Translations under genes and position numbers: made by a program
Shown: piece by piece, positions 48,654 through 55,939 of the stretch
Numbering within the stretch: the first letter of the stretch is position 1
Layout: the number at the start of each line of letters is the position of its first letter
Notes under the pieces: model-generated
Seen by the model: the letters and a program-made list of their open reading frames with translations, nothing else
Told to the model about the DNA's origin: nothing
Database searches by the model: none
Source: Bradyrhizobium sp. CCGB01
GTDB lineage: Bacteria; Pseudomonadota; Alphaproteobacteria; Rhizobiales; Xanthobacteraceae
Reading direction: 5' to 3'
Assembly: GCF_024199795.1 (NCBI RefSeq)
Contig: NZ_JANADK010000001.1
Span: forward strand, 4,464,001 to 4,528,000
Length of the DNA: 64,000 bases

Positions 48654-49015
48654 TGCACGTCTTCGAAGTCCTCGCCGATCCCGTGCGCCGTCGTATCCTC
48701 GAGCTGCTGGCGCCTGGCGAAATGACGTCCGGCGAGGTCGTCGAGGTGATCGGGGCCGAGTTCGGGATCACGCAGGCCGCCGTGTCGCAGCACCTCAAGG
48801 TGCTGCGCGAGAGCGGCTTTGCGACGGTTCGGGCGGAGGCGCAGAGACGGCTCTATTCGGTCGATGCTGCCGGGCTTCGGGCGGTGGATGCGTGGATCGG
48901 CCGGTTCCGGAATTTCTGGGAGCCGAAGCTCGAAGCGCTGGCGACGGAAATCGCGCGCGGCAAACGTGAGCGCCGCAACGCCCCAATCACCAAACGGGGC
49001 GGGAAGAGGGCCTGA
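48653..49015 (+). CDS. ArsR family transcriptional regulator
   Basis: This 120-residue winged helix protein starts MHVFEVLADPVRRRILELLA, with the recognition region FGITQAAVSQHLKVLRESGF and wing RAEAQRRLYSVDAAGL. It has no ArsR/SmtB metal-binding cysteines, so it belongs to the SRPBCC-associated type that does not sense metals. It is translationally coupled to the SRPBCC gene (TGATG) and probably binds the palindrome at 47919-47940. The C terminus is highly basic. Confidence 0.93.
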   Translation: MHVFEVLADPVRRRILELLAPGEMTSGEVVEVIGAEFGITQAAVSQHLKVLRESGFATVRAEAQRRLYSVDAAGLRAVDAWIGRFRNFWEPKLEALATEIARGKRERRNAPITKRGGKRA

Positions 49016-49019
49016 GCGC

Positions 49020-49093
49020 TGATGGACGGCGGATTACGCTTCCGCCTTGGCTCTTCGAGCTTCGGCGGACAAGTCGCCAACCCGCCCTACGGA
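49020..49093. repeat. Palindromic intergenic repeat (ggcggattacgc family)
   Basis: gatggacggcggattacgct through caagtcgccaacccgcccta. It lies between convergent genes and overlaps the stop region of the FAD monooxygenase gene. Similar to the unit at 50971-51115. Confidence 0.65.
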
Positions 49094-50220
49094 CTCCGTT
49101 CGCGCATCCCGGTGAAGAACTCCACCAGGCTGAATGGCGCATGCTCGCCAAGGCAGAGCTCCAAAATCTGGTGAGCACCCACCGCGGCCGACTGGCTGCG
49201 AGCGAACATCGCATCCTCGTAAGCCGCAAGCGCGGCTTCGCTATCGTCGGGGCGTGCGGCGATGGCCTTGCCGAGCTCGGCGCCATCGAGCATCGCGAGG
49301 TTCGCGCCGTCGCCGGCCGGCGGCATCAGGTGTGCGGCATCGCCCAGCAGCGTCACGCCGGCCACGCGGTCCCATCGATGGTCATTCGGCAGCGCGTGGA
49401 GCATGCGCAGCACCGGCGGTGTATCGGCGTCGGTGATCAGCGCGGTGAGATCAGGCGCCCAGCCGTCGAACTCGGCCGCGATGCGCGCCGTCGCTGCGGG
49501 GATGTCGGCAAAATCGATGGCGGCGATCCATTCGGCGGAGCGGTTCAGCGCGAGATAGGCGTGAAGCACGCCGTCCGGCTCGCGGTGCGCAAAAATGCCC
49601 TTGCCGGGTGCATTCGCGAACAACGCGCCGCCGCCGACCGCTGCGGCCGCAGCGGCGTGCCGCTGGTCAGCGTCGCGCAGATAAGTTTCGATGAACGACG
49701 TGCCGACATATTCTGGCGTCGCATCCGACACCAGCGGTCGCACCTTCGACCATGCGCCATCCGCGCCCACGAGCAGCTGCGTGCTCACGCTGGACTCGTC
49801 GGCGAATGTCAACTCATGCCGCCCGCCGCGCGTGACGACACGCGCGAGCTTCTTGCCCCATTGGATCATCTCCGGCGGAAGGGATTCCAGGAGGATATTC
49901 CGCAGAGCGCCCCGAGGCACCTCAGGTCGTCCGCCCGTGCCGTCATCGGGTTCATCGAGCAGCACCCTGCCGTTCCGGTCGAGCACACGTGAGGCCTGGC
50001 CGCCCTCGTGGATGAGCCCGCGGAATTCGTCGAACAGGCCTGCTACCTTGAGGGCCAGCTGTCCGCTGTCGTCGTGGATGTCCAGCATCCCGCCCTGCGT
50101 CCGCGCCATTGCCGAAGCCTCGGCTTCGTAGACGGTGGCAGGAATGCCATGAACGTGGAGAACGCGGGCGAGGGTGAGGCCGCCGAGGCCTGCACCGATA
50201 ATCGTGACCGATGGCGTCAT
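49087..50220 (-). CDS. FAD-dependent monooxygenase (TetX-like)
   Basis: This 377-residue group A flavoprotein monooxygenase has the FAD-binding motif IIGAGLGGLTLARVLHVHGI (residues 6-25), the DG motif in LLVGADGAWSKVRPL near 150, and GDAAHLMPPAGDGANLAML near 295. It is close in layout to TetX-type tetracycline hydroxylases, but a natural aromatic substrate is as likely. It is divergent from a TetR gene with two tandem palindromes in the 78-bp gap, so it is probably repressed by that regulator. Confidence 0.93.
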   Translation of the reverse strand: MTPSVTIIGAGLGGLTLARVLHVHGIPATVYEAEASAMARTQGGMLDIHDDSGQLALKVAGLFDEFRGLIHEGGQASRVLDRNGRVLLDEPDDGTGGRPEVPRGALRNILLESLPPEMIQWGKKLARVVTRGGRHELTFADESSVSTQLLVGADGAWSKVRPLVSDATPEYVGTSFIETYLRDADQRHAAAAAAVGGGALFANAPGKGIFAHREPDGVLHAYLALNRSAEWIAAIDFADIPAATARIAAEFDGWAPDLTALITDADTPPVLRMLHALPNDHRWDRVAGVTLLGDAAHLMPPAGDGANLAMLDGAELGKAIAARPDDSEAALAAYEDAMFARSQSAAVGAHQILELCLGEHAPFSLVEFFTGMRERSP

Positions 50221-50242
50221 CGGAGATCCTTCACCAATGCAA

Positions 50243-50278
50243 TGGAACGGTGTTCCAGACTATTGGAGCAGCGTTCCA
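50243..50278. promoter_or_regulatory. Twin TetR operators between monooxygenase and TetR genes
   Basis: Site 1 is TGGAACGGTGTTCCA (50243-50257, perfect 6-3-6); site 2 is TGGAGCAGCGTTCCA (50264-50278, one mismatch). Their centres are 21 bp apart, two helical turns, so two dimers could bind the same DNA face. Both lie within the 78-bp divergent spacer. Confidence 0.8.
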
Positions 50279-50298
50279 TTCGTGTCAAGCTGGCGTCC

Positions 50299-50973
50299 AT
50301 GGCCAAGAAGACCCACCGAATTGAACGGCGCACCGACGCACTCTCCCGGCAGCGGATCATCGCGGCCGCGATCGAGCTCCTCGATGCCGGCGGCGAGGGC
50401 GCGCTGACCGTCCGCGCGCTCGCAGCGCATCTGGCGACAGGGAGCGGGGCGATCTACTGGCACGTCGCCGACAAGAGCGAGCTGCTGGCTGCGGCGACGG
50501 ACGAGGTCATCGCGCGTGTCATGAGCGAGGTGGCCGGTGCCGTAAAGCCGCGCGAGGCGATCCGCACGGTGGCGCTCGGCGTGTTCGACGCGATCGACGC
50601 CCATCCCTGGGTCGGCGCCCAGCTCTTCCGCGAGCCGTGGCGGCCCGCGATGCTGGAGATCATCGAGAGCGTCGGTGGGCGGCTCCAGGCGCTCGGCGTG
50701 CCCGAGGCCGCGCAGTTCGATTCCGCCTCAGCGCTCGTGCATTACATTCTCGGCGTCGCAGGACAGAACGCCGCGAACGCACGCCTTGTTGCCCCCGGAA
50801 CAGACCGATCGGCCTTTCTCGCAGGTGTCGCGGGCAAGTGGGCGGCACTCGACCCCGCGAAATATCCCTTCGTGCGTCAGATGGCGACGCAGCTCCGCGA
50901 CCACGACGACCGCGAGCAGTTTCTTACTGGCATCGATTTGATCCTGGCGGGGATTGCGATCGTCCGAGTGTAG
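50299..50973 (+). CDS. TetR family transcriptional regulator
   Basis: The 224-residue protein has a TetR domain at about residues 14-62 (LSRQRIIAAAIELLDAGGEG, then TVRALAAHLATGSGAIYWHV) and a TetR_C ligand domain. The IYWHVADKSELL variant of the third helix marks the TetR(class A-H)-like C-terminal family, which often controls antibiotic- or aromatic-degrading enzymes. The ATG at 50299 is chosen from the domain start. It is divergent from the FAD monooxygenase, with two tandem operators between them, so mutual control by this protein is likely. Confidence 0.93.
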   Translation: MAKKTHRIERRTDALSRQRIIAAAIELLDAGGEGALTVRALAAHLATGSGAIYWHVADKSELLAAATDEVIARVMSEVAGAVKPREAIRTVALGVFDAIDAHPWVGAQLFREPWRPAMLEIIESVGGRLQALGVPEAAQFDSASALVHYILGVAGQNAANARLVAPGTDRSAFLAGVAGKWAALDPAKYPFVRQMATQLRDHDDREQFLTGIDLILAGIAIVRV

Positions 50974-51115
50974 GGCGGATTAGCCAGCGGCTGCGCGAAG
51001 CCCAGTCCGCAGGCGTAATCCGCCATCTCTCACCACGCCGCGCTCAAGATGGCGGATTACGCTTCCGCCTTCGCTCTTCGAGCTTCGGCGGACAAGTCGC
51101 TAATCCGCTCTACGG
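50971..51115. repeat. Compound palindromic repeat
   Basis: Starts gtagggcggattagccagcg at the TetR stop codon (TAG) and ends aagtcgctaatccgctctac. It contains an internal pair gtaatccgccatc and gatggcggattac. It separates the TetR gene from the deformylase-like gene. Confidence 0.7.
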
Positions 51116-51607
51116 GCGCGATATCTTCTCGTACTTCTTCACAAGCCGCTCGCGCTTCAGCCGCGACAACCGCTGGATCCAGAACATGCCGTTAAGCTGG
51201 TCGATCTCGTGCTGGTGGCAGACGGCGCGCAGGCCGTCGGACTCCTCGCTTTGCATGTTGCCGTCGAGATCCTGATAGCTGATCCGCACGCGGGCGTGGC
51301 GCTGGACCTCGTCGTTGACGCCGGGCATCGAGACGCTGCCTTCCTTGTGCAGGATCATCTCGGGCGAGGCCCATTCGATCTCCGGGTTGACGTAGGTCTG
51401 CGGACCGACTTTGGCATCCAGTTCGAGCACGACGAGCCGCAGGGGCACGCCGATATGCGGCGCCGTGATCCCGATGCCGGGCGCGGCGCGCATGGTCTCG
51501 AGCAGGTCGGCTGCGAGCTCGCGCAAGCCATCGTCGAATGCCGTGACAGGACGGGCAGGGGCTGCGAGGCGGCGGTCGGGATAACGAACGATCGGGCGAA
51601 TGGCCAT
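51110..51607 (-). CDS. Peptide deformylase-like protein (metal ligands altered)
   Basis: This 165-residue protein has the peptide deformylase fold but changed active-site motifs. Motif 1 (GxGxAAxQ) is GIGITAPH (44-51), motif 2 (EGCLS) is EGSVS (89-93) with Ser in place of the Cys metal ligand, and motif 3 (HExDH) is HEIDQ (133-137) with Gln in place of the second His. Only one of the three metal ligands remains, so normal deformylation of fMet-proteins is unlikely. It is probably a paralogue with a changed role, and a bona fide def gene should exist elsewhere. The family assignment is certain; the activity is not. Confidence 0.88.
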   Translation of the reverse strand: MAIRPIVRYPDRRLAAPARPVTAFDDGLRELAADLLETMRAAPGIGITAPHIGVPLRLVVLELDAKVGPQTYVNPEIEWASPEMILHKEGSVSMPGVNDEVQRHARVRISYQDLDGNMQSEESDGLRAVCHQHEIDQLNGMFWIQRLSRLKRERLVKKYEKISRP

Positions 51608-51657
51608 GCACGGCTCCTACCACTCACGGATCGTTGAAGCATCTCATTCTTGACGCC

Positions 51658-51675
51658 CTACCAACTGGAAGGTAG
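51658..51675. promoter_or_regulatory. TetR operator upstream of its own gene
   Basis: CTACCAACTGGAAGGTAG: CTACC and GGTAG arms separated by 8 bp, 10 bp before the TetR start. A near-identical site (CTACCAACTAGTAGGTAA) lies before the downstream membrane-protein gene at 52341-52358, so both are probably bound by the TetR protein encoded between them. Confidence 0.75.
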
Positions 51676-51685
51676 CTAATCGGCC

Positions 51686-52270
51686 ATGACCAACGTCTCC
51701 ACGACCGCCGACGACATCCTGGCCTGCGCGCGCACCCTGATCATCGCGGGCGGCTATAACGGCTTCAGCTACGCCGACGTCGCCGACGTCGTCGGCATCC
51801 GCAAGCCGAGCATCCACCATCATTTCGCGAGCAAGGTCGATCTGGTTCGCACGCTCGTGTCGCGCTATCGCGCGGAAGCCGAGGCGGGACTGGCGGCACT
51901 GGAGCGCAACGTCCCTGATCCGCGCGACCAGCTCAAAAGCTACGTCGCTTACTGGGAGGCGTGCATCGCGGATGCGACGGCTCCATTCTGCGTCGGTGCA
52001 ATGCTGGCCAGCGAGCTTCCGATCCTGCCGGAGGAGGTGGCGCTCGAAGTCCGCGCGCACTTCCGTTCGCTGGCGTCCTGGCTGACATCGGTGATGGAGC
52101 GCGGCAAGCGGAAGGGACGGCTTCAACTCTCGAGCTCAGCCAAGGTCGAAGCTGAAGGATTCATGGCCACCATTCACGGCGCGATGCTGTCGGCGCGCGC
52201 CTATGGCGATCCGAAGATGTTCGGCGTGATTACCGCTCCGCTGCTGGAGCGGCTGTCGACCAGGCACTGA
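51686..52270 (+). CDS. TetR family transcriptional regulator
   Basis: The 194-residue protein has the TetR helix-turn-helix at about residues 8-52 (GYNGFSYADVADVVGIRKPS with IHHHFASKVDLVRTLVSRYR) and a C-terminal domain similar to the AcnR/YxaF-like group (PFCVGAMLASELPILPEEV). The ATG at 51686 follows the operator at 51658-51675. The same palindrome occurs before the membrane-protein gene 100 bp downstream, so that gene is the probable target and this one is autoregulated. Confidence 0.93.
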   Translation: MTNVSTTADDILACARTLIIAGGYNGFSYADVADVVGIRKPSIHHHFASKVDLVRTLVSRYRAEAEAGLAALERNVPDPRDQLKSYVAYWEACIADATAPFCVGAMLASELPILPEEVALEVRAHFRSLASWLTSVMERGKRKGRLQLSSSAKVEAEGFMATIHGAMLSARAYGDPKMFGVITAPLLERLSTRH

Positions 52271-52340
52271 AACATTTCGGCGAGACGACGACACGCCCGC
52301 GGGCAGGCTGCGGGTGAGGGTGATCTGTTGCGTGTATAAA

Positions 52341-52358
52341 CTACCAACTAGTAGGTAA
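52341..52358. promoter_or_regulatory. Second copy of the TetR operator, before the membrane-protein gene
   Basis: CTACCAACTAGTAGGTAA matches the site at 51658-51675 in arm sequence and spacing, and its centre is more symmetric. It ends 12 bp before the ATG at 52370, so a bound repressor would overlap the ribosome-site region and the transcription start. Confidence 0.75.
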
Positions 52359-52369
52359 AGGAGAGCGAA

Positions 52370-52960
52370 GTGGCGCATTATCAACTGGATCTCGTTCGGG
52401 CCGATCGCGAGCGATGGCTGAAGCAGTACTATTTCCTGCGAGCTGCGTTCTCGATCGCCTGGGTCGTTGCTGCGTTCGCCGTCGGACCGTCGTCCCCGGC
52501 GATCGCCGGCGTCTTGCTCGCGCTCTATCCGGCATGGGACGCCGCGGCCAACTTCGTGGATGGCTTGCGCAGCGGCGGGCTCAATCAAAACCGTACGCAG
52601 GTGCTGAACGTCGTGGTCAGCCTTGCGACGACGATCGCCGTCCTCATCGCGTTGCAGATGAGCATGAATTGGGTGCTCGGTGTCTTCGGGATGTGGGCGA
52701 TTCTATCGGGGTTGCTTCAGCTGGGAACGGCGATCCGGCGCTGGAAAAGTTACGGAGCGCAATGGGCCATGGTGCTCAGCGGTGGCCAGTCGGCACTCGC
52801 CGGCGGCTTCTTCATCTTTCAGGCGACGACGCCGATGTCTCCAACGATCGCGACTGTCACGGGCTATGCCGCGGTCGGCGCGGTCTACTTCCTGGTTTCT
52901 GCAGTGTGGCTCACCGTCGGCGAATGGCGTCAGCGCGCCAAGCGAGCTCAGTTGGGATGA
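52370..52960 (+). CDS. HdeD/DUF308-like inner-membrane protein
   Basis: The 196-residue protein has about six hydrophobic segments (YYFLRAAFSIAWVVAAFAVG; AIAGVLLALYPAWDAAANFV; VLNVVVSLATTIAVLIALQM; VLGVFGMWAILSGLLQLGTA; ALAGGFFIFQ; GYAAVGAVYFLVSAVWLTVG) with the SGLLQLGTAIRRWK-type repeat seen in HdeD/DUF308 proteins. Its role is unknown; acid or stress response is suggested for the family. A TAAAGGAG ribosome site precedes the ATG, and a TetR operator overlaps the promoter region. Confidence 0.85.
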   Translation: MAHYQLDLVRADRERWLKQYYFLRAAFSIAWVVAAFAVGPSSPAIAGVLLALYPAWDAAANFVDGLRSGGLNQNRTQVLNVVVSLATTIAVLIALQMSMNWVLGVFGMWAILSGLLQLGTAIRRWKSYGAQWAMVLSGGQSALAGGFFIFQATTPMSPTIATVTGYAAVGAVYFLVSAVWLTVGEWRQRAKRAQLG

Positions 52961-53269
52961 TACGATAGCGGTGGCGGGATCATGACATGATGCCGGTGTT
53001 TTGCCCGACGAGTCAAATCGCGGTCTTGCAGTTGATGCGCATCGTAAGTCATTGATCCCGCAGGGGCCGTCTACTGTGCATGGGGTTGTTTTCGAGATTT
53101 TTGTTTGACGGGCGCGTCGGACTGGCGAATGAGTCCGGATAGGGCGTGCCGTCCTTGTGCACGAAGCGGCCATCGGAATTGATGGCGCGAAAATTAAAGT
53201 ACCGTTGTCTTGTCGGCCTGCGCGGTTCCCATTCGTCTTCCACCCAGACGGACCTGACGGGAGACCAAT
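52961..53269. other. 309-bp intergenic region
   Basis: No gene is supported. It contains tgccggtgttttgcccgacg (about 52991-53010), a motif common in Bradyrhizobium spacers, and a minus-strand frame (53049-53438) with no ribosome site that runs into the MFS gene. A gacgggaga ribosome site for the MFS gene is at 53256-53264. Confidence 0.5.
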
Positions 53270-54490
53270 ATGAACGCTTCCTCCTATCGCTGGGTGATCG
53301 TGGCCGCGGGCGGCTTGCTCGGCTGCGTCGCGATCGGCGGCATGTTTTCGCTCCCGGTGTTCTTGCAGCCGATCGCAAAAGACACCGGATGGTCGGTGAC
53401 AGGCATCTCCAGCGCGATGACGATCGGCTTTCTGGCAATGGCTTTCACCAGCATGGCCTGGGGCACGCTGACGGACAAATTCGGGCCGCTGCCGGTGGTG
53501 CTGACGGGATCAGCGGTGCTGTCGCTCAGCCTGTTCGCCGCGAGCCACGCGACCTCGCTGCTGGCGTTCCAGTTCGTGTTCGGCCTGCTGGTCGGCGCCT
53601 CCTGCGCGGCGATCTTCGCGCCGATGATGGCGACCGTCACCGGCTGGTTCGACACCCATCGCAGCCTTGCGGTGTCGCTGGTGTCGGCCGGCATGGGCAT
53701 GGCGCCGATGACGATGGCGCCGCTCGCGGCCTGGCTCGTCTCCGGCCACGACTGGCGCACCTCGATGCAGATCGTGGCGCTGGTGGTCGGCGCCATCATG
53801 ATCCCGGTCTCGTTCCTGGTGCGCCGTCCGCCCGCGCTCGCGCATGCCGTGGCCGCACCAATGGGCGAGGGCGGGCCGCAAGGGGAGATGTCGATGGGGG
53901 AGGCGCTACGCTCGCCGCAATTCATGATCCTGCTCGCCACCAATTTCTTCTGCTGCGCCACCCATTCCGGCCCGATCATCCACACCGTCAGCTATGCCGT
54001 GAGCTGCGGCATCCCGCTGATCGCGGCGGTGACGATCTACAGCATCGAGGGTTTTGCCGGCATGGGCGGCCGCATCGCCTTCGGGCTGCTCGGCGATCGC
54101 TTCGGCGCCAAGCGTGTGTTGGTGACGGGCCTGTTGTTGCAGGCGTTCGGCGCGCTCGCTTATGTGTTCGCGCAGCAGCTCGCGACGTTCTACGCGGTCG
54201 GCGCCGTGTTCGGATTCATCTATGCCGGCACCATGCCGCTCTATGCCGTGCTGGTGCGCGAAAACTTTCCGCTGCGCATGATGGGCACGGTGATCGGCGG
54301 TACGGCGATGGCCGGCAGCCTCGGCATGGCGACCGGCCCGCTCGCCGGCGGCCTGATCTACGACGCGTTCTCCAGCTACGCCTGGCTCTACATCGCCTCC
54401 TGGGCGATGGGCCTGGGTGCCTTCCTGATGGCGATGAATTTCAGGCCGTTTGCCAAGCCGCAAGGGGAGACGGCGGCGGCGACGGCGTGA
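53270..54490 (+). CDS. MFS transporter (oxalate/formate-antiporter-like group)
   Basis: The 406-residue protein has twelve hydrophobic segments. Motif A-like residues are in WGTLTDKFGPLPVVLTGSAV (after TM2) and in IAFGLLGDRFGAKRVLVTGL (after TM8), placing it in the monocarboxylate/OFA-like branch of the MFS. The substrate is not evident and no catabolic gene is adjacent. The ATG at 53270 has a GGGAGA ribosome site. A palindromic repeat follows 4 bp after its stop. Confidence 0.9.
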   Translation: MNASSYRWVIVAAGGLLGCVAIGGMFSLPVFLQPIAKDTGWSVTGISSAMTIGFLAMAFTSMAWGTLTDKFGPLPVVLTGSAVLSLSLFAASHATSLLAFQFVFGLLVGASCAAIFAPMMATVTGWFDTHRSLAVSLVSAGMGMAPMTMAPLAAWLVSGHDWRTSMQIVALVVGAIMIPVSFLVRRPPALAHAVAAPMGEGGPQGEMSMGEALRSPQFMILLATNFFCCATHSGPIIHTVSYAVSCGIPLIAAVTIYSIEGFAGMGGRIAFGLLGDRFGAKRVLVTGLLLQAFGALAYVFAQQLATFYAVGAVFGFIYAGTMPLYAVLVRENFPLRMMGTVIGGTAMAGSLGMATGPLAGGLIYDAFSSYAWLYIASWAMGLGAFLMAMNFRPFAKPQGETAAATA

Positions 54491-54494
54491 TCTT

Positions 54495-54570
54495 GTAGCC
54501 CGGATGAGCGAAGCGACACCCGGGACAGTGCTCGTGGCATCCCGGATGTCGCTGCGCTCATCCGGGCTAC
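54495..54570. repeat. Palindromic intergenic repeat (gtagcccggatg family)
   Basis: gtagcccggatgagcgaagc pairs with gctgcgctcatccgggctac over a short loop. Its right arm supplies the TAG stop codon of the convergent SnoaL-like gene (54567-54569). Same family as 6604-6693. Confidence 0.85.
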
Positions 54571-54962
54571 GGCACTTTCAGCTGCGCCTCGATCGCGGCC
54601 TTGTCGACCACCGACCACACCTGCCAAATCCTATCCTCGCGAAACTCGTAGAACACGTTCTCGCAGAAGGACACGCGCTTCCCGTTGACGGCAAGTCCCA
54701 GAAATGTCCCGACCGGCGAACAGTCGAACTTCAGCCGGGCAGCAATGTTGGGCGGATCGGAGATCAGCAGCTCGATGTCGAAATGCAGGTCCGGAAGCTC
54801 GCGAAAATCCCGCTCCAGCATCGCGCGATAGCCTGACAGCCCGAGTGGCCGCGCATTGTGGGCGACGTCGTCATGCACGAACTGCCCGAGCGCCGGCCAA
54901 TCCTGCCGGTTCAGGCAGGCGATGTAATCGCGGTAGATGCCGGCGAGGTGGTCTTTGGTCAT
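54567..54962 (-). CDS. SnoaL-like ester cyclase/NTF2-fold protein
   Basis: The 131-residue protein begins MTKDHLAGIYRDYIACLNRQ and has the SnoaL pattern with FVHDDVAHNARPLGLSGYRA, RDFRELPDLHFDIELLISDP and ENVFYEFREDRIWQVWSVVD. The NTF2-like cone fold binds a small hydrophobic substrate; bacterial members of this group are mostly of unknown function. The start at 54962 is chosen by similarity; the frame is open to 55157. The stop codon lies in the adjacent repeat. Confidence 0.87.
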   Translation of the reverse strand: MTKDHLAGIYRDYIACLNRQDWPALGQFVHDDVAHNARPLGLSGYRAMLERDFRELPDLHFDIELLISDPPNIAARLKFDCSPVGTFLGLAVNGKRVSFCENVFYEFREDRIWQVWSVVDKAAIEAQLKVP

Positions 54963-55017
54963 ATCGAAGCTCCCAAGGCTTCGATGATAACGCGGAGGAG
55001 AGGAGGTGTGGCTCAGC

Positions 55018-55410
55018 TCACAGCCGTTTTTCGAAGAATAGATCCGGGTAGGGATCGTCGTTGAAGCGCGGGATCTCGGTCCAGCCCGTGGTGCGGTAGA
55101 GCTGGCCCGCTTCGGGGAGCGCACTGTTGGTGTCGAGCCGCAGCAGCGCGATGCCAAGCTCGCGTGCGGCGTCCTCGGCCGCGTCCATCAGGCGCCGGCC
55201 GAGCCGCAATCCGCGCGCGGCGGGGGCGACCCAGAGACGCTTGATCTCGGCATAGCCGCGATCCGTTCCCTTCAGTCCGACGCAGCCGATCGGGAGCGTG
55301 TCGGACATCGCGACGATGAAGGTGCCGCGCGGCCGGCGCATGTCTTTGGCATCGGGATCGCGCGACAGCGACACGTCAAAACCCTGCTTGAAGCGGGCCG
55401 AGCTCGGCAT
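55018..55410 (-). CDS. GNAT acetyltransferase domain (split from MarR by a frameshift)
   Basis: The 130-residue frame is a GNAT acetyltransferase: TFIVAMSDTLPIGCVGLKG, AEIKRLWVAPAARGLRLGRR (acetyl-CoA loop, motif A) and LYRTTGWTEIPRFNDDPYPD. In many proteobacteria this domain is fused behind a MarR domain (bifunctional MarR/GNAT proteins). Here the MarR frame ends just after ..CLGAYYAELG and the GNAT frame continues in another phase with ARFKQGFDVSLS, so one base in the GGCCCG tract near 55394-55398 separates them. Its own ATG at 55410 could still give a standalone enzyme. Confidence 0.8.
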   Translation of the reverse strand: MPSSARFKQGFDVSLSRDPDAKDMRRPRGTFIVAMSDTLPIGCVGLKGTDRGYAEIKRLWVAPAARGLRLGRRLMDAAEDAARELGIALLRLDTNSALPEAGQLYRTTGWTEIPRFNDDPYPDLFFEKRL

Positions 55411-55888
55411 AGTACGCGCCGAGACAATGGCGGGCCTGTTCGCTTTGCGGATCCATCTCGTCCAGCGTGACCCGCTCGCGCGTCAGCGCTGAGGCGATCA
55501 GGTCCATCGCCGCCAGCAGCGCCTCGCGCTGCGAATGTTGCGACAGGAGGCCTTCGGCCTGCGTATTCGAGAGCGCCTCGTAGGCTGCGAACTCGCGCCG
55601 GCCCGCCCGCGTCAACGTCGCCACACGGCGGCGCGCATCGTTCTCATGCGTCGTGGTTTCGACCAGGCCTTCGTCCTCGAGGCTGCGGAGCAACCGGCTC
55701 ATCAGTCCGGAGTCGAGGCCGAGATAGTCGCGGATCTCGGCGACATCCGAGCGCCCATGCCCGATCGCATTGAGCACGCGCGCTGCACCGAGCGGCCGCC
55801 CGCGTCCCAGGAACGAATTGTCGAGCGCGCCGACGGCGGAGGTCACGGCACGGTTGAAGCGGCGGACGCGGGAGACGGGGTCGAGCAT
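55376..55888 (-). CDS. MarR family regulator (N-terminal part of a MarR-GNAT protein, frameshifted)
   Basis: With the start at 55888 (MLDPVSRVRRFNRAV) the frame has 170 residues: the MarR winged helix with SDVAEIRDYLGLDSGLMSRL, LRSLEDEGLVETTTHENDAR (wing) and a C-terminal dimer helix, ending CLGAYYAELGPLQAGF. In intact relatives the sequence would continue ..AELGARFKQGFDV into a GNAT domain, which here is present in the next frame (55018-55410). A perfect 7-2-7 palindrome (55892-55907) directly upstream fits MarR autoregulation. Regulator function may survive; the bifunctional protein does not. Confidence 0.82.
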   Translation of the reverse strand: MLDPVSRVRRFNRAVTSAVGALDNSFLGRGRPLGAARVLNAIGHGRSDVAEIRDYLGLDSGLMSRLLRSLEDEGLVETTTHENDARRRVATLTRAGRREFAAYEALSNTQAEGLLSQHSQREALLAAMDLIASALTRERVTLDEMDPQSEQARHCLGAYYAELGPLQAGF

Positions 55889-55891
55889 ATA

Positions 55892-55907
55892 TCTGACTTT
55901 AGTCAGA
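55892..55907. promoter_or_regulatory. MarR-type operator
   Basis: TCTGACT-TT-AGTCAGA is a perfect inverted repeat 3 bp upstream of the MarR start codon, between the MarR gene and the upstream cupin gene. The position implies autorepression. Confidence 0.75.
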
Positions 55908-55939
55908 CATCGTGCGGGTGTCAATCGAAACGGCCGGTC

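Noticed and set aside
53049..53438. 129-codon minus-strand frame before the MFS gene
   Set aside because: It overlaps the start of the MFS gene on the other strand, is Arg/Ser-rich, and has no ribosome site; the 3' part reads plausibly but is not supportable.
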